Source of the DNA: Gammaproteobacteria bacterium
GTDB taxonomy: Bacteria; Pseudomonadota; Gammaproteobacteria; Pseudomonadales; Alcanivoracaceae
Length of the DNA: 64,000 nucleotides
NCBI GenBank assembly: GCA_018067045.1
Contig: JAGPVL010000008.1
Location: 1 to 64,000, forward strand
Reading direction: 5' to 3'
Position 1 is the first letter of the stretch, and every line of letters begins with the position of its first letter. Below are positions 24,777 through 34,628 of the stretch, piece by piece. The translations under genes were made by a program, and so were the position numbers. Under the pieces are notes generated by a model. It made no database searches. It was not told the origin of the DNA and saw only the letters and a program-made list of their open reading frames with translations.

Positions 24777-25869
24777 GTTCTTCTCCGCCCGAATCGGTGC
24801 TCAGAGGTAGGCGCGCAAATGCTGGTTGCGTCAGACTGCCCAGGTAAAGCGTGTTGTTGTATTGCTCGACGCTAGTGATGGGGTGGAAGCTGTCGGCGCC
24901 CTGATGTTGAAGATTATGGGTAACCTGGCCGTCCAGCGACAGGCCGAGTACAAACGCGTGCTGTGCCGGTTGTGGTTGCAGAAATGACGGCAAACGCATG
25001 GCAATTTTGCGCAACAATGGCATGGAGGAGATGCTATCAAGCATGGCGTTACGCGGTGCATACAGCGCGACCCAGTAAGTGTCTTTGCCGTTGCTCGACA
25101 TGCCGTCGGGAATGCCCGGCAGATTACTGAAAAAGATATCGTGCGTTCCAGCGAGCTCTCCGTTAAGCCAGTAGCGAATGATGTTGTAGCTACCGGTTTG
25201 CGTAACCAGTACGCATGACTGGTCCGGGCAGACGGCGATACCGTTCGCAAATTGCAGACCATCGAGTAGCACATCGGTTTTCTGTGTTTTGGGATCGAAG
25301 CGCAATAGGCGCCCGTGGCCGCCATGTTCAAGCACATCATCACGCGCTTTCATTTTAGGGCCAAATTTACTCGACGCGTCGGAGAAATACATCGCGCCGT
25401 CATCGGCCACATCGACATCATCGGTAAACAGAAACGGCACACCATTGGCTTCCGTACTCAGTACCGTGAGTTCGCCGTGCGTTTGGTCTGCTGAGATAGA
25501 CATTTGCAGCAAACCTTTGTAGCCATCGGCGATGATTAAATTGCCTTGTGGGTCGAAATCGAGCCCGAGTGGGCGGCCTGCCGTGTTGGTAAGTGTTGTC
25601 GGGTTGGCACCATTTGCGTCAAAACGCACGATGCGGCCATCAACATAACCAACGTATAAATTGCCGTCTGCATCAATGGCAACGTCTTCCGGCCCTTCGC
25701 CTTGATGGTTTGCTAGCCATTCCGCATTGGCGAGCGCGCGGTTAACAGCGTATTGGCCCTCTAATGCCGGAGCGGTTGGTGCCTGCCAAGCGACCGGCTC
25801 TATTGGCACGGGCCAGAGCAGGAGATAGGCAATGAGAGCGGCAGTGATGGCGAGTAATACTTTTTTCAT
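24769..25869 (-). CDS. SMP-30/strictosidine-synthase-like beta-propeller protein
   Basis: A 366-residue protein with an N-terminal membrane anchor (KKVLLAITAALIAYLLLWPV) and a six-bladed propeller of the SMP-30/gluconolactonase/LRE and strictosidine-synthase-like type. Blades show repeated DGNLYVG, PQGNLIIADGYKG and DDGAMYFSDASSKFG motifs and GLQFANGIAV. ATG 25869 (MKKVLL) has a ggaaag Shine-Dalgarno. An upstream extension of 32 codons lacks one. It probably faces the periplasm as a hydrolase or lactonase. Precedes the dehydrogenase in the same operon. Confidence 0.85.
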   Translation of the reverse strand: MKKVLLAITAALIAYLLLWPVPIEPVAWQAPTAPALEGQYAVNRALANAEWLANHQGEGPEDVAIDADGNLYVGYVDGRIVRFDANGANPTTLTNTAGRPLGLDFDPQGNLIIADGYKGLLQMSISADQTHGELTVLSTEANGVPFLFTDDVDVADDGAMYFSDASSKFGPKMKARDDVLEHGGHGRLLRFDPKTQKTDVLLDGLQFANGIAVCPDQSCVLVTQTGSYNIIRYWLNGELAGTHDIFFSNLPGIPDGMSSNGKDTYWVALYAPRNAMLDSISSMPLLRKIAMRLPSFLQPQPAQHAFVLGLSLDGQVTHNLQHQGADSFHPITSVEQYNNTLYLGSLTQPAFARLPLSTDSGGEEHE

Positions 25870-26041
25870 AACGGCTTTCCATAGCAGAAGAGTATTGCTG
25901 ACGCGCACAGCGACAGCGTCGCGTAGGGATGCATCGCAGTGTAGGGGTTTGGCGGCGCAGAGCAAGTGTCGGGCGGGTCACTTACTGGTCAGGCGATGAT
26001 TTGCAGTTGCTGTCGGGGAGGGGTGGGCTATTAACACGCAT

Positions 26042-26073
26042 AAAAAAACCGCCACTTTCGTGGCGGTTTTTTT
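26042..26073 (-). terminator. rho-independent terminator after gltA
   Basis: A perfect 14-bp stem (aaaaaaaccgccac / gtggcggttttttt) with loop tttc lies 55 bases beyond the gltA stop. It is symmetric, with T runs on both strands. Only gltA runs into it. Confidence 0.92.
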
Positions 26074-26127
26074 GACGCGAATTCCGATCACGCCTGAGCG
26101 AGAAAAACTCTCGTTCAGTGGCGTGTT

Positions 26128-27414
26128 CTAGTCGCGTTTGTCGACCGGTGTAAAGGCGCGCTCTGGGTAGCCAGTGTAAAGCTGACGAGGGCGGCCAATC
26201 TTGTACGGGTTCGAAATCATTTCGTTCCAGTGTGCAACCCAGCCGACGGTGCGGCTCAGAGCAAAGATCACAGTGAACATCGATGTTGGAATACCGATGG
26301 CGCTGAGAATGATGCCGGAGTAGAAGTCGACGTTCGGGAACAATTTCTTTTCGATGAAGTACGGGTCAGACAGTGCAATTTCTTCGAGCTTCATGGCCAG
26401 TTCCAGTTTCGGATTCTGAATGCCAAGCTCTTTAAGTACTTCATGACATGACTCACGCATAACCGTGGCGCGTGGATCATGGTTTTTGTAGACACGGTGA
26501 CCGAAGCCCATCAGCTTGAATGGGTCGCTCTTGTCTTTTGCTTTGGCGATGTAGGTTTCGATATTGGAAATATCACCAATTTCGTCAAGCATGTTCAAAA
26601 CCGCTTCGTTGGCTCCGCCGTGAGCAGGCCCCCACAGTGCGGAAATGCCCGCCGCAATACAGGCGAATGGGTTGGCACCAGAAGAACCAGCCAAACGAAC
26701 CGTTGAGGTTGAAGCGTTTTGTTCGTGGTCTGCATGGAGAATAAAGATCTGATCCATGGCTTTCGCGACGGTTGGACTGATCTTTGATTCTTCACATGGC
26801 GTGCCGAACATCATATGCAGGAAGTTTTCTGCATAGTTTAAGTCGTTACGCGGATACATAAACGGCTGACCGACAGTGTACTTGTAGCACATGGCAGCAA
26901 TCGTTGGCATTTTTGCAATCAGGCGGAACGCCGTGATTTCGCGATGCTGTGGATTATTAATGTCGAGGCTGTCGTGATAAAACGCAGATAGAGCGCCAAC
27001 AACACCACACATAACGGCCATTGGATGGGCGTCACGGCGGAAACCACGGTAGAAGAACTGCAGTTGCTCATGAACCATGGTGTGGTTCTTAACAGTGCTA
27101 ACGAAGTCTTCTTTGTGAGCGGCACTAGGCAACTCACCGAATAACAATAGGTAGCAGACTTCTAAATAGTCAGACTTACCAGCAAGCTCTTCGATTGAAT
27201 AGCCGCGGTGCAGTAACTGCCCCTTAGCACCATCAATAAAGGTGATTTTCGATTCGCATGAAGCGGTCGATGTAAAGCCAGGGTCAAAGGTAAACATGCC
27301 TTTGCCGGTCAGGCTTGAGACGTCGACGACATTTTGCCCGAGCGTCGGGGAATAAATTGGCAAAGACAGGTCATCTTTGCCTTCAATCTTGAGCGTTGCG
27401 TGCTTCTCAGTCAT
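26128..27414 (-). CDS. gltA: citrate synthase (type II)
   Basis: A 428-residue enzyme condensing acetyl-CoA and oxaloacetate to citrate, the entry step of the citric acid cycle. The catalytic residues are in [15 protein letters not shown] (His), [15 protein letters not shown] (His) and FPNVDFYSG (Asp). [19 protein letters not shown] is the family signature. The length and N-terminal beta domain fit the hexameric, NADH-sensitive type of Gram-negative bacteria. A ggag Shine-Dalgarno precedes ATG. It diverges from sdhCDAB. Confidence 0.98.
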   Translation of the reverse strand: MTEKHATLKIEGKDDLSLPIYSPTLGQNVVDVSSLTGKGMFTFDPGFTSTASCESKITFIDGAKGQLLHRGYSIEELAGKSDYLEVCYLLLFGELPSAAHKEDFVSTVKNHTMVHEQLQFFYRGFRRDAHPMAVMCGVVGALSAFYHDSLDINNPQHREITAFRLIAKMPTIAAMCYKYTVGQPFMYPRNDLNYAENFLHMMFGTPCEESKISPTVAKAMDQIFILHADHEQNASTSTVRLAGSSGANPFACIAAGISALWGPAHGGANEAVLNMLDEIGDISNIETYIAKAKDKSDPFKLMGFGHRVYKNHDPRATVMRESCHEVLKELGIQNPKLELAMKLEEIALSDPYFIEKKLFPNVDFYSGIILSAIGIPTSMFTVIFALSRTVGWVAHWNEMISNPYKIGRPRQLYTGYPERAFTPVDKRD

Positions 27415-27838
27415 GGAATTTCTCCTACACGGGAAGAGGGCTGGCCTCGGGGGGCGGCCCTAGAGAGCGCGGGGCAAGTTAAGGTTTTGCCGCATCTTTG
27501 TCAACGCGATCACACCTAGACCGGATAGTCATCTAACCGTGCACTGCTAAGTGGTTGTTATTTAGCGCTATGGGGATGATAAGGCTGACGGAGGGTTGGC
27601 GTCTATTTCTGGATAAATCTGCGTGAAAAAACAGAGTGTTGGCGATTGCTTGGCCGCTACCCCGTTTGTTTTAGGGCAAAGTCAGGGATATACTTGCCGC
27701 CCGCGAGCGGCTCCCCCCAGCCGCAGACTGCATTTTTGTGTTGCGATGTCCCTTTAATATTAAAGAGGTGCTGAGCAGGGCAGATAATGTTGAGGACTCC
27801 CGATAACCGCCCTGCAGTTTTGGGCCCGGCATAAAGTG
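27415..27838. promoter_or_regulatory. gltA-sdhC divergent promoter region
   Basis: About 420 bases hold the back-to-back promoters of gltA and sdhCDAB. A perfect 14-bp palindrome CTTTAATATTAAAG at 27752-27765 lies about 75 bp upstream of sdhC and overlaps AT-rich -10-like sequence. No confident -35/-10 pair and no real ORF are seen in the rest. Confidence 0.5.
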
Positions 27839-28219
27839 ATGGCAATCGTGAACGATAAGCGACCTGTAAACCTGGACCTGACGACGATCAAGTTCCCGGT
27901 CCCCGCTATAGCCTCCATTATTCATCGTATTACTGGCGTTGGTCTATTTGTAGCCCTGCCGATTGTGCTGTGGATGTTGGACCGCTCTCTAGCATCTCCG
28001 GAAAGTTTCGTTGACCTGCAAGAACAGTTAAGCACGCCTCTGGCTCGTGTTGTGGTGTGGGGCATTGTATCGATGTTTATTTACCACCTTGTTGCAGGGA
28101 TCAAGCATCTGCTGATGGATCTCGGCATTGGTGAAACTCTTGAAGGTGGCCGTAATGGTGCCTTTATTGTGCTGGCGACCTCCGCCGTGCTGAGCGTGAT
28201 TGTGGGAGTTTGGGTATGA
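27839..28219 (+). CDS. sdhC: succinate dehydrogenase cytochrome b556 subunit
   Basis: A membrane anchor of complex II, 126 residues, three transmembrane helices. RPVNLDL, ASIIHRITGVGLF (quinone-site Ser/Arg region) and MFIYHLVAGIKHLLMDLG (haem-ligand His) match SdhC. ATG 27839 is used. GTG 27848 (VNDKRPVNLDL) is an equally possible start because the Shine-Dalgarno is weak for both. Overlaps sdhD by four bases. Confidence 0.95.
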   Translation: MAIVNDKRPVNLDLTTIKFPVPAIASIIHRITGVGLFVALPIVLWMLDRSLASPESFVDLQEQLSTPLARVVVWGIVSMFIYHLVAGIKHLLMDLGIGETLEGGRNGAFIVLATSAVLSVIVGVWV

Positions 28220-28587
28220 CAACCAGCGTAACAAGCTTGGGCCGCAACGGCCTACATGACTGGCTTTTGCAGCGTGTCACGGCGGTATTGTTGGCCGTGT
28301 ACTTCATCTTTATGGCTGGCTGGTTAGTGTGCAACGGTGGTGCGGACTATCTGACCTGGAAAGCCTTTATGGGTTCAGCCTGCATGCAGATCGCCAATAC
28401 ATTGGTGTTCTTCTCGATTGCGATACATGCATGGGCTGGTCTGTGGATCGTGACGACCGATTATATTACTCGTATGCAGTTCGGTGACTCGGCAACTCGT
28501 GTTCGCCTGCTGATTCAGTTAGTTATTGCTGGCCTGACTCTGGTTTATGCCCTCTGGGGTTTGCTAATGATTTGGGGAGGTGCCTGA
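28216..28587 (+). CDS. sdhD: succinate dehydrogenase membrane anchor subunit
   Basis: A 123-residue membrane anchor with three helices. LHDWLLQRVTAVLLAVYFIFM and HAWAGLWIVTTDYI (haem and quinone-site region) are characteristic of SdhD. ATG 28216 overlaps the sdhC stop (ATGA), so it is translationally coupled. Followed by sdhA after three bases. Confidence 0.95.
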   Translation: MTTSVTSLGRNGLHDWLLQRVTAVLLAVYFIFMAGWLVCNGGADYLTWKAFMGSACMQIANTLVFFSIAIHAWAGLWIVTTDYITRMQFGDSATRVRLLIQLVIAGLTLVYALWGLLMIWGGA

Positions 28588-28590
28588 TCC

Positions 28591-30363
28591 ATGAGCATAC
28601 GTACCGTAACATTTGATGCCATTGTTGTAGGTGGCGGCGGCGCAGGCATGCGTGCCTCGTTGCAAATGGCGCAGTCCGGTTTCAAGACCGCGCTGATTTC
28701 GAAAGTATTCCCAACCCGTTCGCACACGGTGTCTGCTCAAGGCGGCATTACCTGCGCGATCGCGTCTTCTGATCCGAATGACGATTGGCGCTGGCACATG
28801 TACGACACCGTTAAGGGCTCTGATTACATCAGTGACCAAGACGCGGTTGAATATATGTGTTCGGTTGGCCCTGAAGCCGTATTCGAACTAGAGCACATGG
28901 GTTTGCCATTTTCGCGTACTGAAGAAGGCCGTATTTATCAGCGTCCTTTCGGCGGTCAGTCGAAGAATTTTGGCGAAGGTGGTCAGGCTGCACGGACCTG
29001 TGCCGCGGCAGACCGTACCGGCCATGCCTTGCTACATACTCTGTATCAGCAAAACTTAAAAAGTGGCACCCAGTTTTACAGCGAGTGGTATGCCATTGAT
29101 ATGGTGACCGTTGGCGATAAAGTCGCTGGCGTGATTGCGTGCTGCATTGAAACCGGCGAAGTGGTTTTCTTCAAAGCGAAGGCAACCGTTTTGGCAACCG
29201 GTGGCGCAGGTCGCATTTACTCCTCTACCACCAACGCATTGATCAACACCGGTGACGGTATTGGCATGGCGTTGCGTGCTGGCTTGCCAGTACAAGATAT
29301 TGAAATGTGGCAGTTCCACCCAACCGGTATTGCCGGTGCGGGCGTACTGGTCACAGAAGGTTGTCGCGGTGAAGGCGGCTACTTGGTGAATAAAGACGGC
29401 GAGCGTTTCATGGAGCGCTACGCGCCGAATGCAAAAGATCTCGCCGGCCGTGACGTTGTTGCACGTGCCATGATGATGGAAATTCTTGACGGCCGTGGCT
29501 GTGGACCCAATGGCGACCACGTTCACTTGAAACTCGATCACCTTGGTGAAGAAGTTCTGTTGTCGCGTCTGCCAGGTATTTGCGAGCTATCGAAAACCTT
29601 TGGCCATGCTGACCCAGTGAAAGAGCCGGTGCCAGTTGTGCCGACTTGCCACTACATGATGGGCGGCGTGCCGACCAACATTCACGGTCAAGCGCTTCGC
29701 TTAAGCGAAGGGCACGAAGGTGAAGCGCAATTCGTTGAAGGCTTGTTTGCGGTAGGTGAAGTCGCGTGTGTATCTGTGCATGGCGCTAACCGTCTTGGCG
29801 GTAACTCCTTGCTGGATCTGGTTGTCTTTGGCCGTGCTGCAGGCTTGTTTATTGAAGAGTCACTGCGTCAGGGCATGGAACAAGCTGAGCCAAGCACCGA
29901 CGATATCGACCGTGCGATGGCCCGTTTGCGTCGTTGGGAAAATTCGACAGGCGGTGAGTCAGTGTCTGAGCTGCGCAACAACCTGCAAAGCACCATGCAA
30001 AACGCTTTTGGCGTTTTCCGTAAGGGCGACCTGATGGAAGATGGCGTAAGCAAAGTGGCAGACCTGCGCGCACGTATCGCCAACGGTCACCTCGAAGATA
30101 AGAGCATGGCGTTTAACACCGCGCGGATTGAAGCGCTGGAGCTAGACAACCTGCTTGAAGTTGCCGAGGCAACCGCGATTGCAGCTGAAACGCGTAAAGA
30201 AAGCCGTGGCGCACACAGCCGCTATGACTTCCCGGATCGTGATGATGAAAACTGGCTCTGCCATTCCATCTTCGATCCTAAGACCAAAACTCTGGGCAAA
30301 CGTGACGTGAACTTCAAGCCGAAGACCGTCGATACGTTCCAGCCCAAAGTGCGCACCTATTGA
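28591..30363 (+). CDS. sdhA: succinate dehydrogenase flavoprotein subunit
   Basis: A 590-residue catalytic subunit oxidising succinate to fumarate. The dinucleotide fold [13 protein letters not shown] is at 12-24. FAD is covalently attached through His45 in [11 protein letters not shown]. Substrate-site residues lie in [15 protein letters not shown] and in [17 protein letters not shown]. Length equals the family norm. The C-terminus [20 protein letters not shown] is conserved. Confidence 0.98.
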   Translation: MSIRTVTFDAIVVGGGGAGMRASLQMAQSGFKTALISKVFPTRSHTVSAQGGITCAIASSDPNDDWRWHMYDTVKGSDYISDQDAVEYMCSVGPEAVFELEHMGLPFSRTEEGRIYQRPFGGQSKNFGEGGQAARTCAAADRTGHALLHTLYQQNLKSGTQFYSEWYAIDMVTVGDKVAGVIACCIETGEVVFFKAKATVLATGGAGRIYSSTTNALINTGDGIGMALRAGLPVQDIEMWQFHPTGIAGAGVLVTEGCRGEGGYLVNKDGERFMERYAPNAKDLAGRDVVARAMMMEILDGRGCGPNGDHVHLKLDHLGEEVLLSRLPGICELSKTFGHADPVKEPVPVVPTCHYMMGGVPTNIHGQALRLSEGHEGEAQFVEGLFAVGEVACVSVHGANRLGGNSLLDLVVFGRAAGLFIEESLRQGMEQAEPSTDDIDRAMARLRRWENSTGGESVSELRNNLQSTMQNAFGVFRKGDLMEDGVSKVADLRARIANGHLEDKSMAFNTARIEALELDNLLEVAEATAIAAETRKESRGAHSRYDFPDRDDENWLCHSIFDPKTKTLGKRDVNFKPKTVDTFQPKVRTY

Positions 30364-30378
30364 TAACGGAGACCTAAA

Positions 30379-31095
30379 ATGAAAGTCAGTATCTACCGTT
30401 ATAACCCGGAAACCGATAAAGAACCGTACATGAAAGAGTACGAGCTCGACACCGCAGGCAAAAACCTGATGGTACTCGACGTACTCAATCTGCTGAAAGA
30501 ACAGGACCCAACATTGGGTTACCGTCGTTCATGCCGTGAAGGTGTGTGTGGTTCTGACGGCATGAACATGAACGGCAAAAACGGACTGGCGTGTGTCACT
30601 GCGTTGTCAGAAGTTGCGCCTGGCGTATTCGAAGGTCGCAAGCCTTTGATCCTGCGTCCGTTGCCTGGCTTGCCAGTTGTGCGTGATCTCGTTGTCGACA
30701 TGACCATGTTCTATAACCAATACGAAAAAGTGCAGCCTTACCTGCAGAACAATACGCCAGCTCCGGCGATTGAACGTCTGCAGTCACCAGAAGAACGTGA
30801 AAAGATTGATGGTCTGTATGAGTGCATCTTGTGCGCATGCTGCTCAACAAGCTGCCCGTCTTTCTGGTGGAACCCAGAAAAATTCTTGGGGCCAGCAGCA
30901 CTGCTACAGTCTTACCGCTTCCTCGCGGATAGCCGTGACACCGAAACCGATGCGCGTCTAGCAAAACTAGACGACCCATTCTCGTTGTTCCGCTGCCGCG
31001 GCATCATGAATTGCGTCAGCGTGTGCCCGAAGGGTCTTAACCCAACGCGCGCCATTGGCCATATTCGTGACATGCTACTGGAGCGTGGCGTTTAA
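30379..31095 (+). CDS. sdhB: succinate dehydrogenase iron-sulfur subunit
   Basis: A 238-residue electron-transfer subunit. The [2Fe-2S] ligands are in RRSCREGVCGSDGMNMNG and a following Cys. The [4Fe-4S] and [3Fe-4S] ligands are in CILCACCSTSCPSFWWN and in FRCRGIMNCVSVCPKGLNP. Last gene of sdhCDAB, with a strong terminator about 75 bases downstream. Confidence 0.98.
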   Translation: MKVSIYRYNPETDKEPYMKEYELDTAGKNLMVLDVLNLLKEQDPTLGYRRSCREGVCGSDGMNMNGKNGLACVTALSEVAPGVFEGRKPLILRPLPGLPVVRDLVVDMTMFYNQYEKVQPYLQNNTPAPAIERLQSPEEREKIDGLYECILCACCSTSCPSFWWNPEKFLGPAALLQSYRFLADSRDTETDARLAKLDDPFSLFRCRGIMNCVSVCPKGLNPTRAIGHIRDMLLERGV

Positions 31096-31170
31096 TTGAC
31101 GTAACTATAAGTGCGTTGTTGTTAGGCGCTATTTGGTTGCGAAGATGAATACAAAGACAGTACAGCAATA

Positions 31171-31205
31171 ACAAAAAAGGCGACCCAACGGGTCGCCTTT
31201 TTTGT
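31171..31205 (+). terminator. rho-independent terminator after sdhB
   Basis: A 16-bp stem (acaaaaaaggcgaccc / gggtcgccttttttgt) with loop aac. Symmetric, so it can also stop the leftward gene ending at 31244. Confidence 0.92.
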
Positions 31206-31243
31206 GGGTGATAGAATTTCTCGGGCCTATGCTAAGTTATCCG

Positions 31244-32362
31244 TTAGAGACGATAACCGGTGACTTGGAGCGAGCCTTCGAATTCGCGATCACGGCGTAT
31301 GTCATCACTAGCTTTGGTGCATACTTGCCGGTCTGATGTGATAGGCAGCCACAAATTATCACTGTTGTAAAATCGTGTTTGACCAGAGCCTCCGCCACCT
31401 TCCACAAAAAAGTTCTGAGTATAAGTTTTATCATAATCGTTGGTATAAATATCGAAAGTGATTGGCTTTTCATCAGCTTGGGTTGTTGTAGTGACTTGTA
31501 TGAATAGCGCCATTTCGCGTGCGTCGTCGGGAACCTCAGTTGGTAGGTCTACGCATGTGGCGGTAGTTTCTATATCACCGATATCAATAAGGGATATGGG
31601 GGTGACACCTTCCCATGTTCTGCGGCGATCATTCTGAGTTTCTACCGAATTTGCAATAGTGCCTTGCAGCTCCCAGTACTCGTTGGACTTAAGGTCGCCT
31701 TTGCCAGAGAAAGGGACTGACAGTGCGGAAACCGTATCGAACGCCAGTGTGATATAGGCGTCTACCATCGTGTCATCCTGATTACATTGTACGGTGTAAT
31801 AACCTGGTGTTAGGTTTTCGCCAGGCAAGGGAGATGCAGCAGAAATAAATTCGCAGCTAACGGCGCCGGAAGGGTAGGTATATATGCCGTTGAATACGGG
31901 TAAGCGAGTATTGGCTAGCTGTGACACATTGACGTCAATTCGCGCTGAGGTCGAGTAGGCGCCTTGATATGAGACGTCGTAGTTGACGCCAAGCGAGCTT
32001 GCCTCAATACATGCTAGGTAGCCCTGAATTACGTCGTTACTCGCCATTTGGGCAAGGTGTACATTATTTGCTGTTTGCTCGGTGAACTCGTAATTGTCCT
32101 CGCAATAGACATACCCGTAAGAGTTTACTTCGCTACCGCTGAAAGAGATGCCGATAGCTCCAAGATCGACTCCAATATCGGTCCCATCTTGCTGGTTGCG
32201 TGTGTATTGTGTGCAAATAGTGCTTTTTGCTTCGTGAATTAGTGAATAGTCACTACGGTCAAAATATCTATTGAATATTCCGTCTTGAAGAAGCGCGCCA
32301 CAGTTGTCACTGGCGAGGGCTTGTCCGCAAGAGAGTGAGAGTAAAAGAATAATCCGTTTCAT
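31244..32362 (-). CDS. exported hypothetical protein
   Basis: A 372-residue protein with a Sec signal peptide (MKRIILLLSLSCGQALAS), then a mature part starting DNCGALLQDGIFNR. It is cysteine-containing and beta-rich, with no family I recognise. ATG 32362 is chosen because aaggaa lies at the right distance; the ORF extends four codons further upstream. It lies leftward between sdhB and sucA, facing the sdh terminator. Confidence 0.7.
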   Translation of the reverse strand: MKRIILLLSLSCGQALASDNCGALLQDGIFNRYFDRSDYSLIHEAKSTICTQYTRNQQDGTDIGVDLGAIGISFSGSEVNSYGYVYCEDNYEFTEQTANNVHLAQMASNDVIQGYLACIEASSLGVNYDVSYQGAYSTSARIDVNVSQLANTRLPVFNGIYTYPSGAVSCEFISAASPLPGENLTPGYYTVQCNQDDTMVDAYITLAFDTVSALSVPFSGKGDLKSNEYWELQGTIANSVETQNDRRRTWEGVTPISLIDIGDIETTATCVDLPTEVPDDAREMALFIQVTTTTQADEKPITFDIYTNDYDKTYTQNFFVEGGGGSGQTRFYNSDNLWLPITSDRQVCTKASDDIRRDREFEGSLQVTGYRL

Positions 32363-32750
32363 TTTTCCTTCCATATTGTAAGTTAAAAAATAAGCTGCTC
32401 ACTTTATAGAGGCTGTAAAGTCTTTAAAATAATGTCATTTTGATGCCTGACGCTATGAAGTTTTGGGGCTGGCTTATGGATCCACTCACTGAATGGTTTG
32501 TGCTAAGTAGAGTGGGTTAGTGTATTTTCGCTGCGCTAACGGGAAGGGCGTTTTAATTGGAGCGGGCGTTCGGCAGTTAGGAAGTGAAATTAGAGATGTG
32601 GGATGGTGCGTTGAGGATTTTCTGCGAGCTTTCTGATTGAAATTATCTGGTTCCATAGTTCACGGCCTAAGCGCTACCTTCTGGCCTGTTTTAAAAGTAG
32701 CAGGAGGTAGTGCTTAAGCCGTTGTGGTCTGTCGTTGGTAATCTTTTGGT
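32363..32750. other. gene-free interval with imperfect inverted repeat
   Basis: Between two leftward exported-protein genes. It contains arms at 32663-32679 (cggcctaagcgctacct) and 32705-32721 (aggtagtgcttaagccg). These pair over 17 bp with two G-T pairs and a 25-base loop. No T run follows on either strand, so this is not a standard terminator. The rest shows no ORF. Confidence 0.55.
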
Positions 32751-33968
32751 TCAGTTAAACGCGCTGCAGGCAATATGATTAAATTTCTTCGCTACCTGGC
32801 TTCGGCAGATGGTCGCGCCGAAGGAGGGTACCTGATCGCACATTTTCATTGCGGCAAATCGTTTTGCGCATTGGGCGGCGATATCGCCTGCGGAGGCTGG
32901 TCCGCCAGCTGGTGTTGGTGCGCCAGTGCCCGCTGCCGTCGCGGCAGCTGCAGAAGTCTGTGTCGGTGATGACGTTTGCGCGCTTACATCAATCATTGCT
33001 GCAATCAGCGATGACGAGAGCCCGCCTTCTTTTAGCATGTCGATTTCGTCGCTGCTAAAGATTTTATAGGGTTGCCCGGCGGCTTTAATTCTAGACACCA
33101 GTAGCACTTCATCGCTCTCCCGAGATAGCCGTAATACTTCATGTACGGGCATTTCCTTCGGTCCGGAGAACCAAACATCGTAACGGTCAGGCAAGTACAC
33201 GAGGTAAGCCGGGTCGATGTTTAGATTTTCGCGGTGAAAGGCGAGTGCTTTCTGCTTGGGTTCTTGCTCGGAGAGGCGGCGTAAAGTCTCCATGCGAAAA
33301 AAGGAATCGGGGTTATCTTTCAAAAAAGTGCGGTAGGCCTCTACTGTGCCGGCGGCAACGACTTGCTCGTACTCGGCACGATTCGCTGCAATAAATTCCT
33401 GCAGCGCCAACTGATGTCGTGCCAATTGATCTCGGACAAGAGTCTGCATGGGCCCTTTCCCCATGCTGCCGAAAAATAGCGGTGTCGGGAAATACACGCC
33501 CAGCGCACTTTTGGTGGTGAACTGCTCGCGGTGTTGATAGAGCACTGTTTCGTCAGACTTCAGCGTCAATATGGTCTCTGCTTGCGTTGTATCGAGCGCA
33601 GGAATGAGCGTTAGCGTCAGGAGATAGGGAAGTACTGTCCAGCCCCCTTTGCTGGAGATGCTCTTGGTTTCGAATGACGCGGTAATATCGTGCCCATCGC
33701 CTTGAAACCAAGCATCGAACTCTTTTTTTGACTCGCTCTCGACTAAGTCGGAAAAGCCTCTACTGGCAACCCCGGTTACGCCCTGAATAGCCCCTCTCTC
33801 ATAGCTATAGCCGAAATTGGCCAGCTCTGTCGGAGTGGGCGCCGACGTTACTAGTTGATCATCAATTGGAATATATCGGCTAGTCACGCAGCCAGACAGT
33901 ACTAGACTGCACATAACAGCCAGAGATCCCCATACAATACGCGCCCCAAGCGCTCTGTCCTTCCTCAT
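32751..33968 (-). CDS. putative lipoprotein, unknown function
   Basis: A 405-residue protein with a lipoprotein signal peptide (WGSLAVMCSLVLSGC, lipobox LSGC). The mature region contains WTVLPYLLTLTLIPALDTT (hydrophobic, resembles NlpE/YbgF-neighbour lipoproteins but no firm family). It is followed by a TPR-like or coiled stretch near FLKDNPDSFFRMETLRRLSEQ and an Ala/Thr/Pro-rich linker (residues about 335-365). It ends in a four-Cys tail. ATG 33968 has a ggaagg Shine-Dalgarno. Confidence 0.72.
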   Translation of the reverse strand: MRKDRALGARIVWGSLAVMCSLVLSGCVTSRYIPIDDQLVTSAPTPTELANFGYSYERGAIQGVTGVASRGFSDLVESESKKEFDAWFQGDGHDITASFETKSISSKGGWTVLPYLLTLTLIPALDTTQAETILTLKSDETVLYQHREQFTTKSALGVYFPTPLFFGSMGKGPMQTLVRDQLARHQLALQEFIAANRAEYEQVVAAGTVEAYRTFLKDNPDSFFRMETLRRLSEQEPKQKALAFHRENLNIDPAYLVYLPDRYDVWFSGPKEMPVHEVLRLSRESDEVLLVSRIKAAGQPYKIFSSDEIDMLKEGGLSSSLIAAMIDVSAQTSSPTQTSAAAATAAGTGAPTPAGGPASAGDIAAQCAKRFAAMKMCDQVPSFGATICRSQVAKKFNHIACSAFN

Positions 33969-34304
33969 TACCTTCCCCTCGATTCATCCATAAACGAGCA
34001 ACCGAAAAGACGCACAGCAATATGGGCCTTAATCGGTGTCAATCGCTCAGTCATTACCCCAGATGAAACACGGTACGTTACTTTTACGGGTCAGTAAAAC
34101 GGGATGGCTGCGGTGCGAGGCACCGACAAATGAAATACGCGCTGATCTTGCCGAAATGAGTTGGATGTGAGGCAGCTAAGATATTGCGTGAGGCGCAAGA
34201 TATAGAGTGATTTTGGGATTGGGTGTGAGGGCCTCATGTCGGGCGATGAGAGGGGATGGGGCGCATATGTTTAGTTCCAGATCCCAGATAACCACTCTCC
34301 GGAG

Positions 34305-34312
34305 AAGGAGGT
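34305..34312 (+). promoter_or_regulatory. perfect Shine-Dalgarno of the short ORF
   Basis: aaggaggt matches the 16S anti-Shine-Dalgarno fully and lies seven bases before ATG 34320. It is the strongest ribosome-binding site in this intergenic region. Confidence 0.6.
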
Positions 34313-34319
34313 AACGAAA

Positions 34320-34361
34320 ATGAAGGCTGTGCATTTTTTATATCACGGTTTTCAATTCTAA
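34320..34361 (+). CDS. 13-residue ORF, possible leader peptide
   Basis: ATG AAG GCT ... TTC TAA encodes MKAVHFLYHGFQF (13 residues), rich in aromatic residues and His. It follows a perfect aaggaggt at ideal spacing in an otherwise non-coding region 268 bases upstream of sucA. This suggests a leader peptide or small membrane-active peptide. No attenuator structure downstream was recognised, so function is not assigned. Confidence 0.4.
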   Translation: MKAVHFLYHGFQF

Positions 34362-34628
34362 CGGCCTGTTTCGCTACGCCGCATTATCGCTGCAGTTTGT
34401 CGATACTTTTTTCATTGGTTGTCTAACATTGCTCAGAAAAACGGGCTACACTGACTCGGCCTAACGGGTAACCCCCTGTGGCACATAGATATTCGGGCGA
34501 GTCGACACCCAAAAAGTGCCGGTTTGAATCACTGAATGGGAACGGATCATTATTGCTGCGGTCTTTGCATGGGGCCTTTACTACCGCGGCCAGATGTTTC
34601 ATCTCCCAAATAGAAGGAACGAGCAGAG

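Larger units (their letters stand above)
33969..34628. other. sucA upstream region, 660 bases
   Basis: The longest gene-poor stretch. It must hold the promoter of the leftward lipoprotein and of sucA. The only coding signal I support is the 13-codon ORF at 34320-34361. A leftward 81-codon ORF at 34423-34668 overlaps the sucA start and has no coding character. No confident promoter hexamers are identified. Confidence 0.5.
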
